Shown: positions 22,255 to 33,521 of the stretch, in pieces | Layout of the letters: every line of letters starts with the position of its first letter | Numbering within the stretch: the stretch's first letter is position 1 | NCBI GenBank assembly: GCA_905479975.1 | Contig: CAJQOS010000035.1 | Location: forward strand, 1 to 34,987 | Source: an uncultured Puniceicoccaceae bacterium | GTDB taxonomy: Bacteria > Verrucomicrobiota > Verrucomicrobiia > Opitutales > Coraliomargaritaceae | Reading direction: 5' to 3' | Length of the DNA stretch: 34,987 nucleotides | Position numbers and translations under genes: made by a program | The notes under the pieces: model-generated | Told to the model about the DNA's origin: nothing | Databases searched by the model: none | What the model saw: the letters and a program-made list of their open reading frames with translations, nothing else

Positions 22255-22622
22255 GCCAAGCAATCCTAGAAGACATCACTAAAGATCAACTTACGAGCGA
22301 CCGCGCAGACTTTAAAGTCGGTGATGGCGTTCGCGTTCACCTGAAGGTTAAAGAAGGTGATAAGACACGTATCCAGATTTTCGCTGGTATCGTCATCGCT
22401 CGCAAGGGTGGCAGTCTCCAAGAGACTTTCACTGTGCGTCGTATCGCATCGGGTGTGGGTGTTGAGAAGGTGTTCCCAGTTCACAGCCCATCCATCGAGA
22501 AGATCGAGATCGACCGTGAGTCCGTCACCATGCGTGCACGTATGTATTACATGCGCGACCGTATCGGTAAGGCTGCGAACCAAGTTAAAGAAAAACGCTT
22601 GGTTGAAGCTAAGCGCAAATAA
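22251..22622 (+). CDS. rplS: 50S ribosomal protein L19
   Basis: The 123-residue protein has the L19 landmarks 'DFKVGDGVRVHLKVKEGDK', 'RIQIFAGIVIARKGG', 'ETFTVRRIASGVGVEKVFP' and 'HSPSIEKIEIDR'. L19 sits at the interface of the ribosomal subunits. The start at 22251 overlaps the trmD stop by 4 bp; an earlier in-frame start at 22176 would run inside trmD and gives no L19-like sequence. A strong terminator follows 20 bp after the stop. Confidence 0.96.
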   Translation: MSQAILEDITKDQLTSDRADFKVGDGVRVHLKVKEGDKTRIQIFAGIVIARKGGSLQETFTVRRIASGVGVEKVFPVHSPSIEKIEIDRESVTMRARMYYMRDRIGKAANQVKEKRLVEAKRK

Positions 22623-22642
22623 GCGTTTCGCAGATTAATTTT

Positions 22643-22676
22643 AAAAAGGTCGTCCCAATGCGGGGCGGCCTTTTTT
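22643..22676 (+). terminator. Rho-independent terminator of the rpsP-trmD-rplS operon
   Basis: AAAAAGGTCGTCCC pairs with GGGGCGGCCTTTTTT (G-T wobbles tolerated), with a short loop and a run of six T residues. Confidence 0.9.
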
Positions 22677-22698
22677 GCGTTTGTTGAGAACATGCTCT

Positions 22699-22746
22699 CC
22701 TGCAAGCAGGATAAGCATATCCTTATACATAAGTAGAAGGATATGC
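22699..22746. repeat. Two adjacent perfect hairpins after rplS
   Basis: 22699-22710 is CCTGC-AA-GCAGG. 22715-22746 has perfect 10-bp arms (GCATATCCTT and AAGGATATGC) around a 12-nt loop. They stand back to back without a T-run, so they are not simple terminators. Confidence 0.55.
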
Positions 22747-22950
22747 CGAGCTGGCCGAGAGGTGGATGTCCCCCGTATTTCATCTTCGATCGCAATGCGT
22801 TCTCCTGCGAAAGGATTGTCCTACAACCGCTTCGATCGAGGGCCCTGCGGGCGAGGTGGGGAGCCTTTTTTAACCTAAATGAGCTCTTAAGCTGAACTGA
22901 TGTAGTTTTTGGGGGCACAGACTGTGACTTCTGCCGCTTGGGCTCAGTGC

Positions 22951-23044
22951 GGCAGCTGAAGCAGCCGGTCCTTGGGTGCGTTGAATCGGCTGCCTTTAGC
23001 CGCCGTTCTTTTTTGCAGTGACTGGGGTCGCGCCGCACCCAAGG
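22951..23044. repeat. Palindromic dispersed repeat, copy 2
   Basis: The left part (22951-22976) matches the repeat at 20618-20643 in 23 of 26 bases. Outer arms at 22970-22980 and 23034-23044 (CCTTGGGTGCG and its complement) are a perfect 11-bp inverted repeat. An inner pair, 22951-22966 and 22988-23004, is an imperfect inverted repeat. Confidence 0.65.
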
Positions 23045-23293
23045 GTCAACTAGGCCTTGTGCGCTCCCCAATCTACCCCTCCGCCATAGCCTTGGCGAAG
23101 GAGAAGGCTGACTTACGGGATAATGCTCTGTGGACGCATTCTTTTTCAGAAATGGTATCATACAGTCATTCCTGCTGAGAGTGGTGATCATCAGCTAGTC
23201 ATCTCAGTAATCGGCGATGAACTTTTTTTGCGTTGAGGAACCTTGCCAGCAAACGGTTTACTCATAGCCTACTCGAATTCCCTCTCTTTGTTT

Positions 23294-26293
23294 ATGAAAA
23301 CCTTATTCCGAATCTTTGCTGTTCTTTTTGTTCTCCTGGTCGTCGCCCTAGTCGGTGGGTATTTTACCCTGACGAATGCGGGCTTCCAGAAGAGCCTCGT
23401 GGAAGGGAAGTTGCCTGCGGGCAGTTCGATCGAGTCGATTCACGTGACGACGGGGCAGGTGACGCTCTCTGGGCTGGTGCTGATGTTGGAGGATGGCACG
23501 CGCGTGCAGGTCGGTGCGGTGGATACTGCATTTGAGCCGTTGGCAGCGGTGTTTGATCAGACGATCAAGATGGCCGTGCTACAAGTCGAGGGGCTGCGTG
23601 TGGATCTGCCGACAGTGACTGCGCCGACACCTTCAGGAGCGGTGACTGCGACTAAACCGGGCGAGCCGCAGGTTGAGTCGGCTCCGACAGCGCCTGAGGC
23701 AGAGGAGGCTGCGACGAATCCGATGGATGCGTTGGCAGCTGTGGGGGATTTTGAATGGTTGCTGGATATCGAAGGCATTCAATTAGAGGGAGTGATCCAT
23801 GATGGAAAGGGGTCGAAGTATATCGTGCGGGTTGATTCGCCTGCGATTCGCCCCGGGGAATCTTCGAAGGTGGATGCATCGTTGCAGTTGCTGGCAGATC
23901 AGCCGCTGGCGTCGGGATTGAAAGTGTTTGATTCAACTGCGGCACTTAGTTTTAAGCAAAAAATCGGCGGCGGCTTTGAGTCGTTGCACTTTGATTCGGA
24001 TACATCGGGCAAAGATGCGTATGGCAGTCAGTTGATCTCGGTGAAACAAGAGCTAGACTTGACGGTGGATGATGCGGTGGGCGTCGCGACTGTTTCAGTC
24101 GCGTTTGATGCCGACCTGCCAAAGCCGCAGGTTTTGGTGCCCGAGTTGGCTACGCTGGGCGCGCTCAAGGTCACTGGTAATGCGGTGGCATCGAGCGACG
24201 GTGAGACGATGACGCTGAGCGCAGCGGATCTAATCGCTTCGGCGGCGGGCGCAGAGCTGTTGGCCTTGGATTTGAAGCATTCTATGATTTTTGGCGGCAA
24301 CTCGCAGGAGCTGTCTGGTGAGCTTCTGGATGTCACGATGACCGCGTTGCAGCTTGAATGGCTCAATCCGTGGCTGTCGGATGGCTTGCAGCTTCAATCT
24401 CAGGCGCCTGTGTCACTCGCGCTCTCAGTTGCGGGCGCGGCCGATGGCGCGTTTGCGGTGACTTTTGCGGAGCCGATTACGTTGGGGCCTTTGACGGTGA
24501 CTGATGCCGGTGCGCCGTTGGTGCAGGATTTGATTGTAATCGTGGCTCCAGAGTTTGAGTTGAGCGCGGATCAGTCGCTTAAATATTCACTGAACTCCCT
24601 CAGTGTGGCGGATCAATACGGCTCGTTTATTCAAGGCAGCTCCAGCGGAGCCATCCAGTTGGATGCGCTGCGTGATGCTGCGAATCCATTTGCGGGCGTG
24701 CAATCGCAGACCGCGTTGCAAATCGGTCTGCATGAGGTCTTTAAACTACCAGTGCTGGCGAGCAGTGCATCGATCGTGAGCGGCCGTATCGGGCTGGAAT
24801 TGAATGTTGATGCGTCTGCTGATGAGCCGCTGCAGCTCAAGGCGAATATCAGCAAGCTACGTGCCCGCAGTATGCCGTCGATGACACGAGATTATGCGAT
24901 TTCGTTGGCAGTCGTGCCCACATCGAACCTCGGTGAGTGGCGCATCGGCGCAAAACTTCTAGCAGGCTCTGTGAGCCGGCCATCAACGGACCTTCAGCTC
25001 AAGGCTGTGGTGAATTCGAGTCGCGAGCCGATCACTTTTGATGCCGATGTGTCGAGTGAGCGTGTGACGCAGGAGGACATCTCGATTTTGGCTGCGGCGT
25101 TTACGCCTAGAGAGCAAGCGGAGGCGATTGCACAGCCAAGCCGCCCGAGCGATGTCCGAAGTGAACGGCAGAAGCCACAAGCGTCTCGTGGTGTCACAGT
25201 TGTGGACACTGCGCCTGTGCCGCCGGCGTGGGCGATGCTGGATGGCCGTGCCTCCGTGAGCATCGATGAGTTTCGGTTGGAGGCAGGTCAGATGATTGAA
25301 GCGATTGTGTTAAAGGCGGTCGTCTCCGAGCCAAAGTTGTCGGTCGATCCGATTTCTGCGAAGATAGGTGAGGGCGAGTTGAAGGGGAGTAGCAGTGTGT
25401 TGTATGCGTCGTCTCAATTGAAGCCTTACACGCTGGCCTCGGATATTCGTTTTGAGGCGATTGATCCGGCATTTTTTGTAAAGAAGCACCATAAGAAGCC
25501 ACCGGTTCAGGGAGCATTTGATGGCGTGTTTGAGTTGAGTGGCGTGGGTGAGACAATGGATGCAGCAGTGGAGGATTCCATTACTAAACTGAAAATCACA
25601 GGGGAGAAGGGGATCTTGACCGCCTTCGAGATGGATGATCGCCAGCAACTCGGCCTCGGACTCGCAGGACTACTCGGGCAGAGCTTCGATCGTCCGGGGA
25701 TTGCAGCGCTCTCCCATACGATTCCTTATTTTAGGGATATTCCATTCGATAGCTTTGTTTTTGAACTCACACGAGGGGCTGATAAGCAGGTGTTGATTCC
25801 ACAGCTGCGATTGACCGGAGAGAGCGTCTTGATTGATGCGGCTGGTTCGGTTGGTGCGAGTGAGCTCAGTGAGGTGATGGATCAACCATTGGATCTGACG
25901 CTGACATTGGGAGCCAAGGGGCATCTGACGGAGCATTTGGAGACGCTGGACTTGCTGCAGCCTACAACGGGCGAAGACGGCTTCCGACGTTGGAGTCAGG
26001 ACGTTCACATTACCGGCAGCTTAGCCGATCCGGACACGGGCGAGTTGATGGATATTTTAAATGATGCAGCTAAAGGAGCGTTCTCAAAGTCTAGTAAAGA
26101 CCGAGAGAAGGAGAACGCTGCGGCGGAGGTCGATCCTACGAATTCGCTGCCAGCAGAGCTCGCACCTCGATCCGACGGCACGACTGCCGAGCCGACCGAG
26201 CCTGAAGAGCCGAAGAAGAAATCAAAGGAAGAGCGACGCCGCGATGATATTGAACAGGGGATTGATCTGCTTAATTCCTTATTCGGGAATTAA
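23294..26293 (+). CDS. Large AsmA-like envelope protein
   Basis: From the ATG at 23294 the protein has 999 residues. One N-terminal membrane helix (about 5-26, 'FRIFAVLFVLLVVALVGGYF') anchors it, and nearly all the rest is beta-rich and would lie in the periplasm. The C-terminal third carries AsmA-type sequence: 'KGILTAFEMDDRQQLGLGL', 'YFRDIPFDSFVFELTRG', 'QLRLTGESVLIDAAGSVG', then a charged, disordered tail (about 935-985, Glu/Lys/Pro-rich). Two Pro/Thr/Glu-rich linkers interrupt the body, near 115-150 and 630-660. AsmA-like proteins are thought to be lipid-transfer bridges between inner and outer membranes. The gene stands alone, and its stop overlaps the convergent lpxD-like remnant by 4 bp. 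Confidence 0.8.
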   Translation: MKTLFRIFAVLFVLLVVALVGGYFTLTNAGFQKSLVEGKLPAGSSIESIHVTTGQVTLSGLVLMLEDGTRVQVGAVDTAFEPLAAVFDQTIKMAVLQVEGLRVDLPTVTAPTPSGAVTATKPGEPQVESAPTAPEAEEAATNPMDALAAVGDFEWLLDIEGIQLEGVIHDGKGSKYIVRVDSPAIRPGESSKVDASLQLLADQPLASGLKVFDSTAALSFKQKIGGGFESLHFDSDTSGKDAYGSQLISVKQELDLTVDDAVGVATVSVAFDADLPKPQVLVPELATLGALKVTGNAVASSDGETMTLSAADLIASAAGAELLALDLKHSMIFGGNSQELSGELLDVTMTALQLEWLNPWLSDGLQLQSQAPVSLALSVAGAADGAFAVTFAEPITLGPLTVTDAGAPLVQDLIVIVAPEFELSADQSLKYSLNSLSVADQYGSFIQGSSSGAIQLDALRDAANPFAGVQSQTALQIGLHEVFKLPVLASSASIVSGRIGLELNVDASADEPLQLKANISKLRARSMPSMTRDYAISLAVVPTSNLGEWRIGAKLLAGSVSRPSTDLQLKAVVNSSREPITFDADVSSERVTQEDISILAAAFTPREQAEAIAQPSRPSDVRSERQKPQASRGVTVVDTAPVPPAWAMLDGRASVSIDEFRLEAGQMIEAIVLKAVVSEPKLSVDPISAKIGEGELKGSSSVLYASSQLKPYTLASDIRFEAIDPAFFVKKHHKKPPVQGAFDGVFELSGVGETMDAAVEDSITKLKITGEKGILTAFEMDDRQQLGLGLAGLLGQSFDRPGIAALSHTIPYFRDIPFDSFVFELTRGADKQVLIPQLRLTGESVLIDAAGSVGASELSEVMDQPLDLTLTLGAKGHLTEHLETLDLLQPTTGEDGFRRWSQDVHITGSLADPDTGELMDILNDAAKGAFSKSSKDREKENAAAEVDPTNSLPAELAPRSDGTTAEPTEPEEPKKKSKEERRRDDIEQGIDLLNSLFGN

Positions 26294-26791
26294 TCCAGCT
26301 GGGCTTTGAGCGCCGTGACTTGCTTTTGTAGGTCGCGTAGCTGCAGCTGAATATCTGGCAAGCGTTGGATGCCAAGCCATTGACGCTTGGCTTGAGTGTG
26401 TGGCGCTGCTGGGAAGCCGAGCACGGTTTGTTTGTCGGCGATGTCGCGCATCACGCCGGACTTACTGCCGATAGTCACTTGGTTGCCGATTTTTAAATGC
26501 CCTGCCACGCCGGATTGTGAGGCGATTACGCAGTAGTCGCCAAAGGTGGTGCTACCCGCAAAGCCAGTCTGCCCGAGTATGAGGCAGTTGTCGCCAAAGG
26601 TGACGTTCTCGCCGATGAGCGGAGCCCAATAGCAGGCATCGATAATTGCCCAGAAAACTCCATCGCAGAGGAAGGCAATGTTGGGATGGCTGTGAATGCG
26701 TTTTGAAATTGAGGTTATAGTGCGAGGGATGAAATACCCGTTCGGCTTTCAAATACGTATGGTATTTGCTATTCACCGTATTTGTGTTCAT
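26290..26791 (-). pseudogene. Frameshifted and truncated lpxD-like acyltransferase gene
   Basis: A minus-strand frame open from 26748 to 26290 (152 codons) encodes left-handed beta-helix repeats like the C-terminal half of LpxD: 'GENVTFGDNCLILGQTGFAG', 'TTFGDYCVIASQSGVAGHLK', 'VTIGSKSGVMRDI' and 'TVLGFPAAPH', then a helical end 'LPDIQLQLRDLQKQ'. There is no ATG, and the only in-frame start is a GTG at 26508 inside the helix. An in-frame TGA closes the frame at 26749-26751. An ATG at 26791 is in the neighbouring frame, and removing one A near 26750 would join the two into a 167-residue reading frame. Even so it would be half the usual LpxD length (about 340), lacking the N-terminal uridine-binding part. 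Probably a decayed second copy; a short functional paralogue is possible. Confidence 0.6.
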
Positions 26792-26826
26792 TAAATGAAT
26801 AGGAAATTCTGCCCCCATTGATTGCT

Positions 26827-27549
26827 ATGTGCTCCGCTACTAAAGATACCATTTGCTTACTGATCGACGCCGATAACTCTCCGGCCGCAAAGATTAATTT
26901 CATCATTGAAGAACTCGCCAGCTACGGCGTCGTTAACATACGCCGCGCGTATGGAAACTGGACGAAGCGCGCGTTACACGGGTGGGAAAAGGTGCTGCAC
27001 GACCATGCCCTTCAGCCTATTCAACTGTTCGATATGGTTAAGGGCAAAAACGGCACAGACATCGCTCTGGTGATCGACGCGATGGACATCCTTTACACTA
27101 AAGATGTGCAGACTTTTGCAATCGCTTCGTCCGACTGCGACTTCACGCCACTGATCATGCGCCTGCGCGCCGAGGGTAAAAAAGTTATCGGGTTCGGCGG
27201 TCAGAATACACCCGATCCCTTTATCAACGGCTGCACCAAATTCCTCTATCTCGACGAAGACGCTGCGAGTAAAGCGCGCCGCAAGCACTACAAAGTCTCT
27301 GCCGTCGAACTGAAAGAAAACACGAAGTTGATGCAGACGCTCATCACGGCCGTCGAGACTTTGGCAGATCACGATGGCTGGGCCGACCTTGCGCCCGTTG
27401 GTTCGCACATCTCCAATCAAGGCCCCTTTGATCACCGCACCTATGGATTTTCTAGACTGCGTGATCTGTTTGCCGCGCTCGACATTTTTGAAGTTCAAGC
27501 CGCTCAGCACAACAATCAGATCGGTTATCGCGTGCGCCTGAAAGCTTGA
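26827..27549 (+). CDS. NYN-domain (LabA/DUF88) nuclease-like protein with a C-terminal LOTUS/OST-HTH domain
   Basis: The 240-residue protein starts at the ATG at 26827. Residues 8-155 are a PIN-like NYN domain with the acidic metal-binding positions visible: 'LLIDADNSP' (Asp14, Asp16), 'NGTDIALVIDAMD' and 'IASSDCDFTPLIMRLRAEGK'. Residues about 165-240 ('TLADHDGWADLAPVGSHISN', 'YGFSRLRDLFAALDIFEV') match the OST-HTH/LOTUS RNA-binding domain. The two-domain form is widespread and thought to be an RNA nuclease or RNA-guided regulator; its target is unknown. It diverges from the lpxD-like remnant and lies 29 bp upstream of a small secreted protein gene. Confidence 0.9.
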   Translation: MCSATKDTICLLIDADNSPAAKINFIIEELASYGVVNIRRAYGNWTKRALHGWEKVLHDHALQPIQLFDMVKGKNGTDIALVIDAMDILYTKDVQTFAIASSDCDFTPLIMRLRAEGKKVIGFGGQNTPDPFINGCTKFLYLDEDAASKARRKHYKVSAVELKENTKLMQTLITAVETLADHDGWADLAPVGSHISNQGPFDHRTYGFSRLRDLFAALDIFEVQAAQHNNQIGYRVRLKA

Positions 27550-27578
27550 ATCTGCCGCTGCGGCAGTTTCTCTCGCCC

Positions 27579-27959
27579 ATGAAAACATTTCTATTGATAT
27601 TACCGATCGCTTTGATGGCGACTCTTGTTGAAGCCAAACAAGACGATTTTGACCGCTTGGTAGCTGAAGAAGGTGCTTCTTCGTTTAAGAAGACAGAAGC
27701 CGCTCGCGATGCTGGGGGAGCTGATGGTCATGCTCATGTGGCTCGTGAGTCACGTGGCACTGTGGAAGATACAGCAGCGGCGAAGGCTGAGACGCAGCGC
27801 GATTCGGCTGCTGCCGACGCTCGCGTGGCTCAAGACTCAGCAAGGGCCGCACGTGCGACGCAAGAAGCGGCAGGTTACACCGTGGCCGATACGGCCGAAG
27901 ATGATGCGGTGACGAAGCAGGATACTGTCGCCGCAGAGGCGCGTGTTGAGCACGACTAG
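27579..27959 (+). CDS. Small secreted Ala/Asp-rich low-complexity protein
   Basis: This 126-residue protein has a signal peptide (MKTFLLILPIALMATLVEAK) and a mature part that is mostly Ala, Asp, Glu, Arg and Thr. Repeated short units, such as 'DTAAAKAE', 'DSAAADARVAQDSARAA' and 'DTVAAEARVE', suggest a helical, highly charged protein with a period of about 17-20 residues. No cysteines or catalytic motifs are visible. It follows the NYN gene by 29 bp. Function is unknown; an extracellular or periplasmic structural peptide is only a guess. Confidence 0.6.
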   Translation: MKTFLLILPIALMATLVEAKQDDFDRLVAEEGASSFKKTEAARDAGGADGHAHVARESRGTVEDTAAAKAETQRDSAAADARVAQDSARAARATQEAAGYTVADTAEDDAVTKQDTVAAEARVEHD

Positions 27960-28129
27960 GGGCAATCCTTACGCCTCAAATATCCAGTGTGTCAGCTTCG
28001 CGACTGCTTGGCGCAACTTAGTGGGCAAACTGCGTCGTGCTTGATCAGCGCAATATTAGCGGAAATAAGCGGTGCCCAGCATCGCCGGTTTCTGGGCTCC
28101 CCTTTGATTGTAAATGCTTTGAATGCCGA

Positions 28130-29275
28130 CTAGCCTTGGATTGCTTCGAATGCCCAGTCGAGCCATGGGAGGAGGGCTTCGATGTCGGCGGTATCGACTG
28201 TCGCGCCACCCCAGATGCGGAGGCCGTCGGGTGCGTCGCGGTAACTGCCGAAGTCGTAGCCGACGTCTTCTTTGTCGAGCAGGCTGACGAGTTGCTTGGC
28301 CTTGGCTGCTTGCTCGTCGGTTGGAAGCGCTTGATACCAGTCTGCTGTGATCTTGAGGCAAATCGATGTGTTGGAAACAGTTGCTGACTCTTCGGCGAGG
28401 AACTCGATCCAGTCGGTCTTCTCGACCCATGCTGCGAGGGCTGCGAGGTTGGCTTCGGAGCGTGCGATCAACGCGGGAAGGCCGCCGATGCTTTCTGCCC
28501 AGCGTAGGCCGTCGACTGCGTCTTCGATGGCGAGCATGGAGACGGTGTTGATCGTTGCGCCGCTGAAGATGCCCTTGATGAGCTTACCGCCGCTAGTGAG
28601 GCGGAAGATCTTAGGAAGTGGCCATGCCGGTGTGTAGCTTTCGAGACGCTCGATGGCGCGTGGGCTGAGCACGATCATGCCGTGTGCGCCTTCGCCACCC
28701 ATGACTTTTTGCCAGGACCATGTGACGACGTCCAACTTCGTGTAGTCGATGTCCATCGCGAATACGGCGGAGGTCGCGTCGCAAATCGTGAGACCAGCAC
28801 GGTCGGCTGGAATCCAGTCGAGGTTCGGCACTTTCACGCCCGAAGTGGTGCCGTTGTAAGTGAAGACGACGTCGTTGTTGAAATCTACTTTGCTGAAGTC
28901 GGGCAGCAGGCCGTAGTCGGCTTCGTGCTTGGTGACGTTGTCGAGCTTGAGTTGCTTGAGCACGTCTGTGACCCAGCCGGAGCCGAAGGACTCCCATGCG
29001 CACATCTCAACGCCACGAGCGCCGAGGAGGGACCACATGGCCATTTCCATCGCACCGGTGTCGGATGCAGGGACGATGCCGCAGACATATCCTTCGGGCA
29101 GACCGAGGATGGAGGCCGATTTGTTAATGACTTCTTCGATGCGCGCCTTAGCAGGCTTTGCGCGGTGCGAGCGGCCGACAAGTGCTTCGTTGAGCGCTTC
29201 AAGCGACCAACCGGGGCGCTTGCTGCAAGGGCCGGATGAGAAATAAGGACGTGCTGGTTTGACTGTTGGTTTCAT
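28130..29275 (-). CDS. serC: Phosphoserine aminotransferase (TIGR01365-like type)
   Basis: The 381-residue protein is a class V PLP-dependent aminotransferase that makes phosphoserine from 3-phosphohydroxypyruvate and glutamate, step two of serine synthesis. It begins '[19 protein letters not shown]' and carries '[17 protein letters not shown]', '[17 protein letters not shown]', '[13 protein letters not shown]' and the PLP lysine in '[15 protein letters not shown]' (Lys190). These suit the branch found in alphaproteobacteria and methanogens rather than the E. coli SerC branch. No serA or serB is nearby. It lies downstream of topB on the same strand, 127 bp apart across a tandem repeat. Confidence 0.92.
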   Translation of the reverse strand: MKPTVKPARPYFSSGPCSKRPGWSLEALNEALVGRSHRAKPAKARIEEVINKSASILGLPEGYVCGIVPASDTGAMEMAMWSLLGARGVEMCAWESFGSGWVTDVLKQLKLDNVTKHEADYGLLPDFSKVDFNNDVVFTYNGTTSGVKVPNLDWIPADRAGLTICDATSAVFAMDIDYTKLDVVTWSWQKVMGGEGAHGMIVLSPRAIERLESYTPAWPLPKIFRLTSGGKLIKGIFSGATINTVSMLAIEDAVDGLRWAESIGGLPALIARSEANLAALAAWVEKTDWIEFLAEESATVSNTSICLKITADWYQALPTDEQAAKAKQLVSLLDKEDVGYDFGSYRDAPDGLRIWGGATVDTADIEALLPWLDWAFEAIQG

Positions 29276-29283
29276 GAGAAAGT

Positions 29284-29359
29284 GTTGAACGTTGCTTGTT
29301 GAACGTTGCTTGTTGAACGTTGTTGGTTGGGCGTGTCTGGTTGAATGTTGTTGGTTGGG
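29284..29359. repeat. GTTG-rich tandem repeat between topB and serC
   Basis: Three units of about 14 bp (GTTGAACGTTGCTT) start at 29284, 29298 and 29312. A 13-bp block (GTTGTTGGTTGGG) then occurs at 29319-29331 and 29347-29359, 28 bp apart, or two periods. The repeat occupies the whole leader of serC. Confidence 0.75.
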
Positions 29360-29402
29360 TGTGACGCGTTACGCGCATCATTCAACTAACAACGAGCAAC
29401 CC

Positions 29403-31949
<2,547 letters not shown>

Positions 31950-31980
31950 GTGATCTGTGACTGTCGGTCTTTAAAGAGGT

Positions 31981-32005
31981 GAGCCTTCGTATCAGACGAA
32001 GGCTC
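31981..32005. promoter_or_regulatory. Perfect hairpin in the topB leader
   Basis: Perfect 10-bp arms (GAGCCTTCGT and ACGAAGGCTC) with a 5-nt loop lie 31 bp upstream of the topB ATG. There is no T-run on the topB strand; on the plus strand TGGAAAAATG follows. A protein-binding site or an RNA control hairpin are both possible. Confidence 0.45.
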
Positions 32006-32201
32006 TGGAAAAATGTTAATTTATCGTGTGTCGAGGGAAATGGAGTTTGGCGATCTCATTCTCTTCCCGCATTACTTTGACTTTATTAAACGGGGAACGC
32101 TAGGTTTTCGGTAAAACAGGCGATTAAAACTGGCGTCAACCCTGTTTCTTACATTTGAGATAGCTGTTACGCCACCAAACTCATGATTTTTACCCTTTTT
32201 T

Positions 32202-33434
32202 ATGCTCCGTAAATTCCGCGAAGACCTAGCGCGCAAGGCCAATGACTTTGCGCAATTCACTGCGGATGTGATCTATGATCGGCAGCATGGCCGCGCGGCG
32301 GAGCTCTTCGGCTCCTTCCTATATGGGCTCTCGTTTATCTTCAGCTTCATCGTGCAGCTGCGCTGGTATCTCTACGAACACCGCTTCCTTCGCAACAAAC
32401 CGCTGGGCTGTCTGGTCGTTGTCGTGGGCAATTTGACGGTCGGTGGCACGGGTAAGACACCTGTGGTAGAGAAATTTGCGCGCACGCTGAACGAGCGCGG
32501 TCGTAAGGTGGCAATTCTTAGCCGTGGTTATAAGAGTAAGAAGGAACCGTTGCCGAAAAAGCTGTGGCGTAAACTCACGCACGGCGAAGAAGATCCACCG
32601 AAGATCGTCAGCGATGGTAAAAATGTTCTGCTCGACTCCGAAGTCGCCGGAGATGAGCCGTATATGCTCGCCTGTAACTTGCCGGGTGTGGTGGTGCTGT
32701 GTGATAAAAATCGCGTGAAGGCCGGCTCGTTTGCCATTCGTCGCTTCGGTTGTGATACGCTGATTCTTGACGACGGCTTCCAATACCTGCCGCTCAAAGG
32801 TCGCCTGAACCTACTCCTCGTCGATAAAACCAACCCCTTCGGCAATCAGCATCTACTGCCGCGCGGCATCCTACGCGAGCCGATCAAGCACCTCTCACGC
32901 GCCAGCTACATCTTTTTGACGAAGTCCGACGGCACTCAGGACGAGGCCCTGTTGGAGCTGATTCGCGAGCATAACCCGAAGGCCGAAATTATCGAATGCT
33001 CACACCAGCCGCAGTTCCTGCAAGACATCGACAGTGGCGAGCAACTGCCGCTCGATACACTTAAAGGTGCGCACATCGCTGCATTCAGCGGCATCGCATC
33101 GCCGGAAAGTTTCGAGAATATGCTGCGCGGCTATGGCGCTGAGATTCGCTACAATCACCGCTTTCTCGACCATCACCGCTTCTCGCGTGCCGAGATTCAG
33201 CACGTCTATGATCAGGCCGCCGAGGCGAAGCTCGACATGATCGTGACGACTGAGAAGGACGCCGTGCGCCTGTTTGAAGATATTAAACCGACCATCCCGA
33301 TTTATTTCCTTCGGCTCGAAATCGACATTCTTTCGGGCGAAGAAGACTTCGAGGGGGCGGCTGCTCGTATCTGTTTGCCTCGCAATACGCCTGAGCAAAT
33401 GACGCGTCCGCCTTTCAATCAAAATAATAGTTAG
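32202..33434 (+). CDS. lpxK: Tetraacyldisaccharide 4'-kinase (lipid A synthesis)
   Basis: The 410-residue enzyme phosphorylates the 4' position of the lipid A precursor at the inner membrane. It has an N-terminal membrane-associated helix (about 38-60, '[19 protein letters not shown]'), the P-loop '[12 protein letters not shown]' (76-87), 'ILSRGYKSK' (105-113), the LpxK motif '[11 protein letters not shown]' (DDGFQ at 190-194), and the C-terminal '[10 protein letters not shown]' and '[13 protein letters not shown]'. A slightly long linker follows the P-loop region. It confirms that the organism makes lipid A. It is divergent from topB and is followed 87 bp later by the adenylate-kinase-like gene. 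Confidence 0.94.
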   Translation: MLRKFREDLARKANDFAQFTADVIYDRQHGRAAELFGSFLYGLSFIFSFIVQLRWYLYEHRFLRNKPLGCLVVVVGNLTVGGTGKTPVVEKFARTLNERGRKVAILSRGYKSKKEPLPKKLWRKLTHGEEDPPKIVSDGKNVLLDSEVAGDEPYMLACNLPGVVVLCDKNRVKAGSFAIRRFGCDTLILDDGFQYLPLKGRLNLLLVDKTNPFGNQHLLPRGILREPIKHLSRASYIFLTKSDGTQDEALLELIREHNPKAEIIECSHQPQFLQDIDSGEQLPLDTLKGAHIAAFSGIASPESFENMLRGYGAEIRYNHRFLDHHRFSRAEIQHVYDQAAEAKLDMIVTTEKDAVRLFEDIKPTIPIYFLRLEIDILSGEEDFEGAAARICLPRNTPEQMTRPPFNQNNS

Positions 33435-33521
33435 CTGCGCCGCGAATGAGGCTTGAATTCAAGGCATCTTTTCGCCACTGCTCGGTAGCTTCCTTTTTGA
33501 CTAACACTACCCACTACGACA

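Larger units (their letters stand above)
22677..23293. other. Repeat-rich non-coding gap
   Basis: No credible gene in about 600 bp. The stretch contains two tight hairpins (22699-22710 and 22715-22746), a composite palindromic repeat (22951-23044) and another imperfect palindrome (23079-23103, CTCCGCCA / TGGCGAAGGAG). 22786-22870 is GC-rich with two copies of CTTCGATCG. The promoter of the AsmA-like gene should lie in the last 150 bp, which are AT-richer, but no convincing -35/-10 pair stands out. Confidence 0.5.

Noticed and set aside
22747-22850. Sequence that looks like the 5' half of a leucine/serine tRNA (GCCGAGCTGGCCGAGAGGTGG).
   Set aside because: No matching acceptor stem, anticodon arm or T-arm follows at the right spacing; the resemblance is local.
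26552-26818. 88-codon minus-strand frame opposite the NYN start.
   Set aside because: It is the wrong-frame reading of the lpxD-like remnant; only its first part may be the original N-terminus.
33452-33463. 12-bp palindrome CTTGAATTCAAG between lpxK and the kinase-like gene.
   Set aside because: Short and single; expected by chance at this size, with no other regulatory signal around it.
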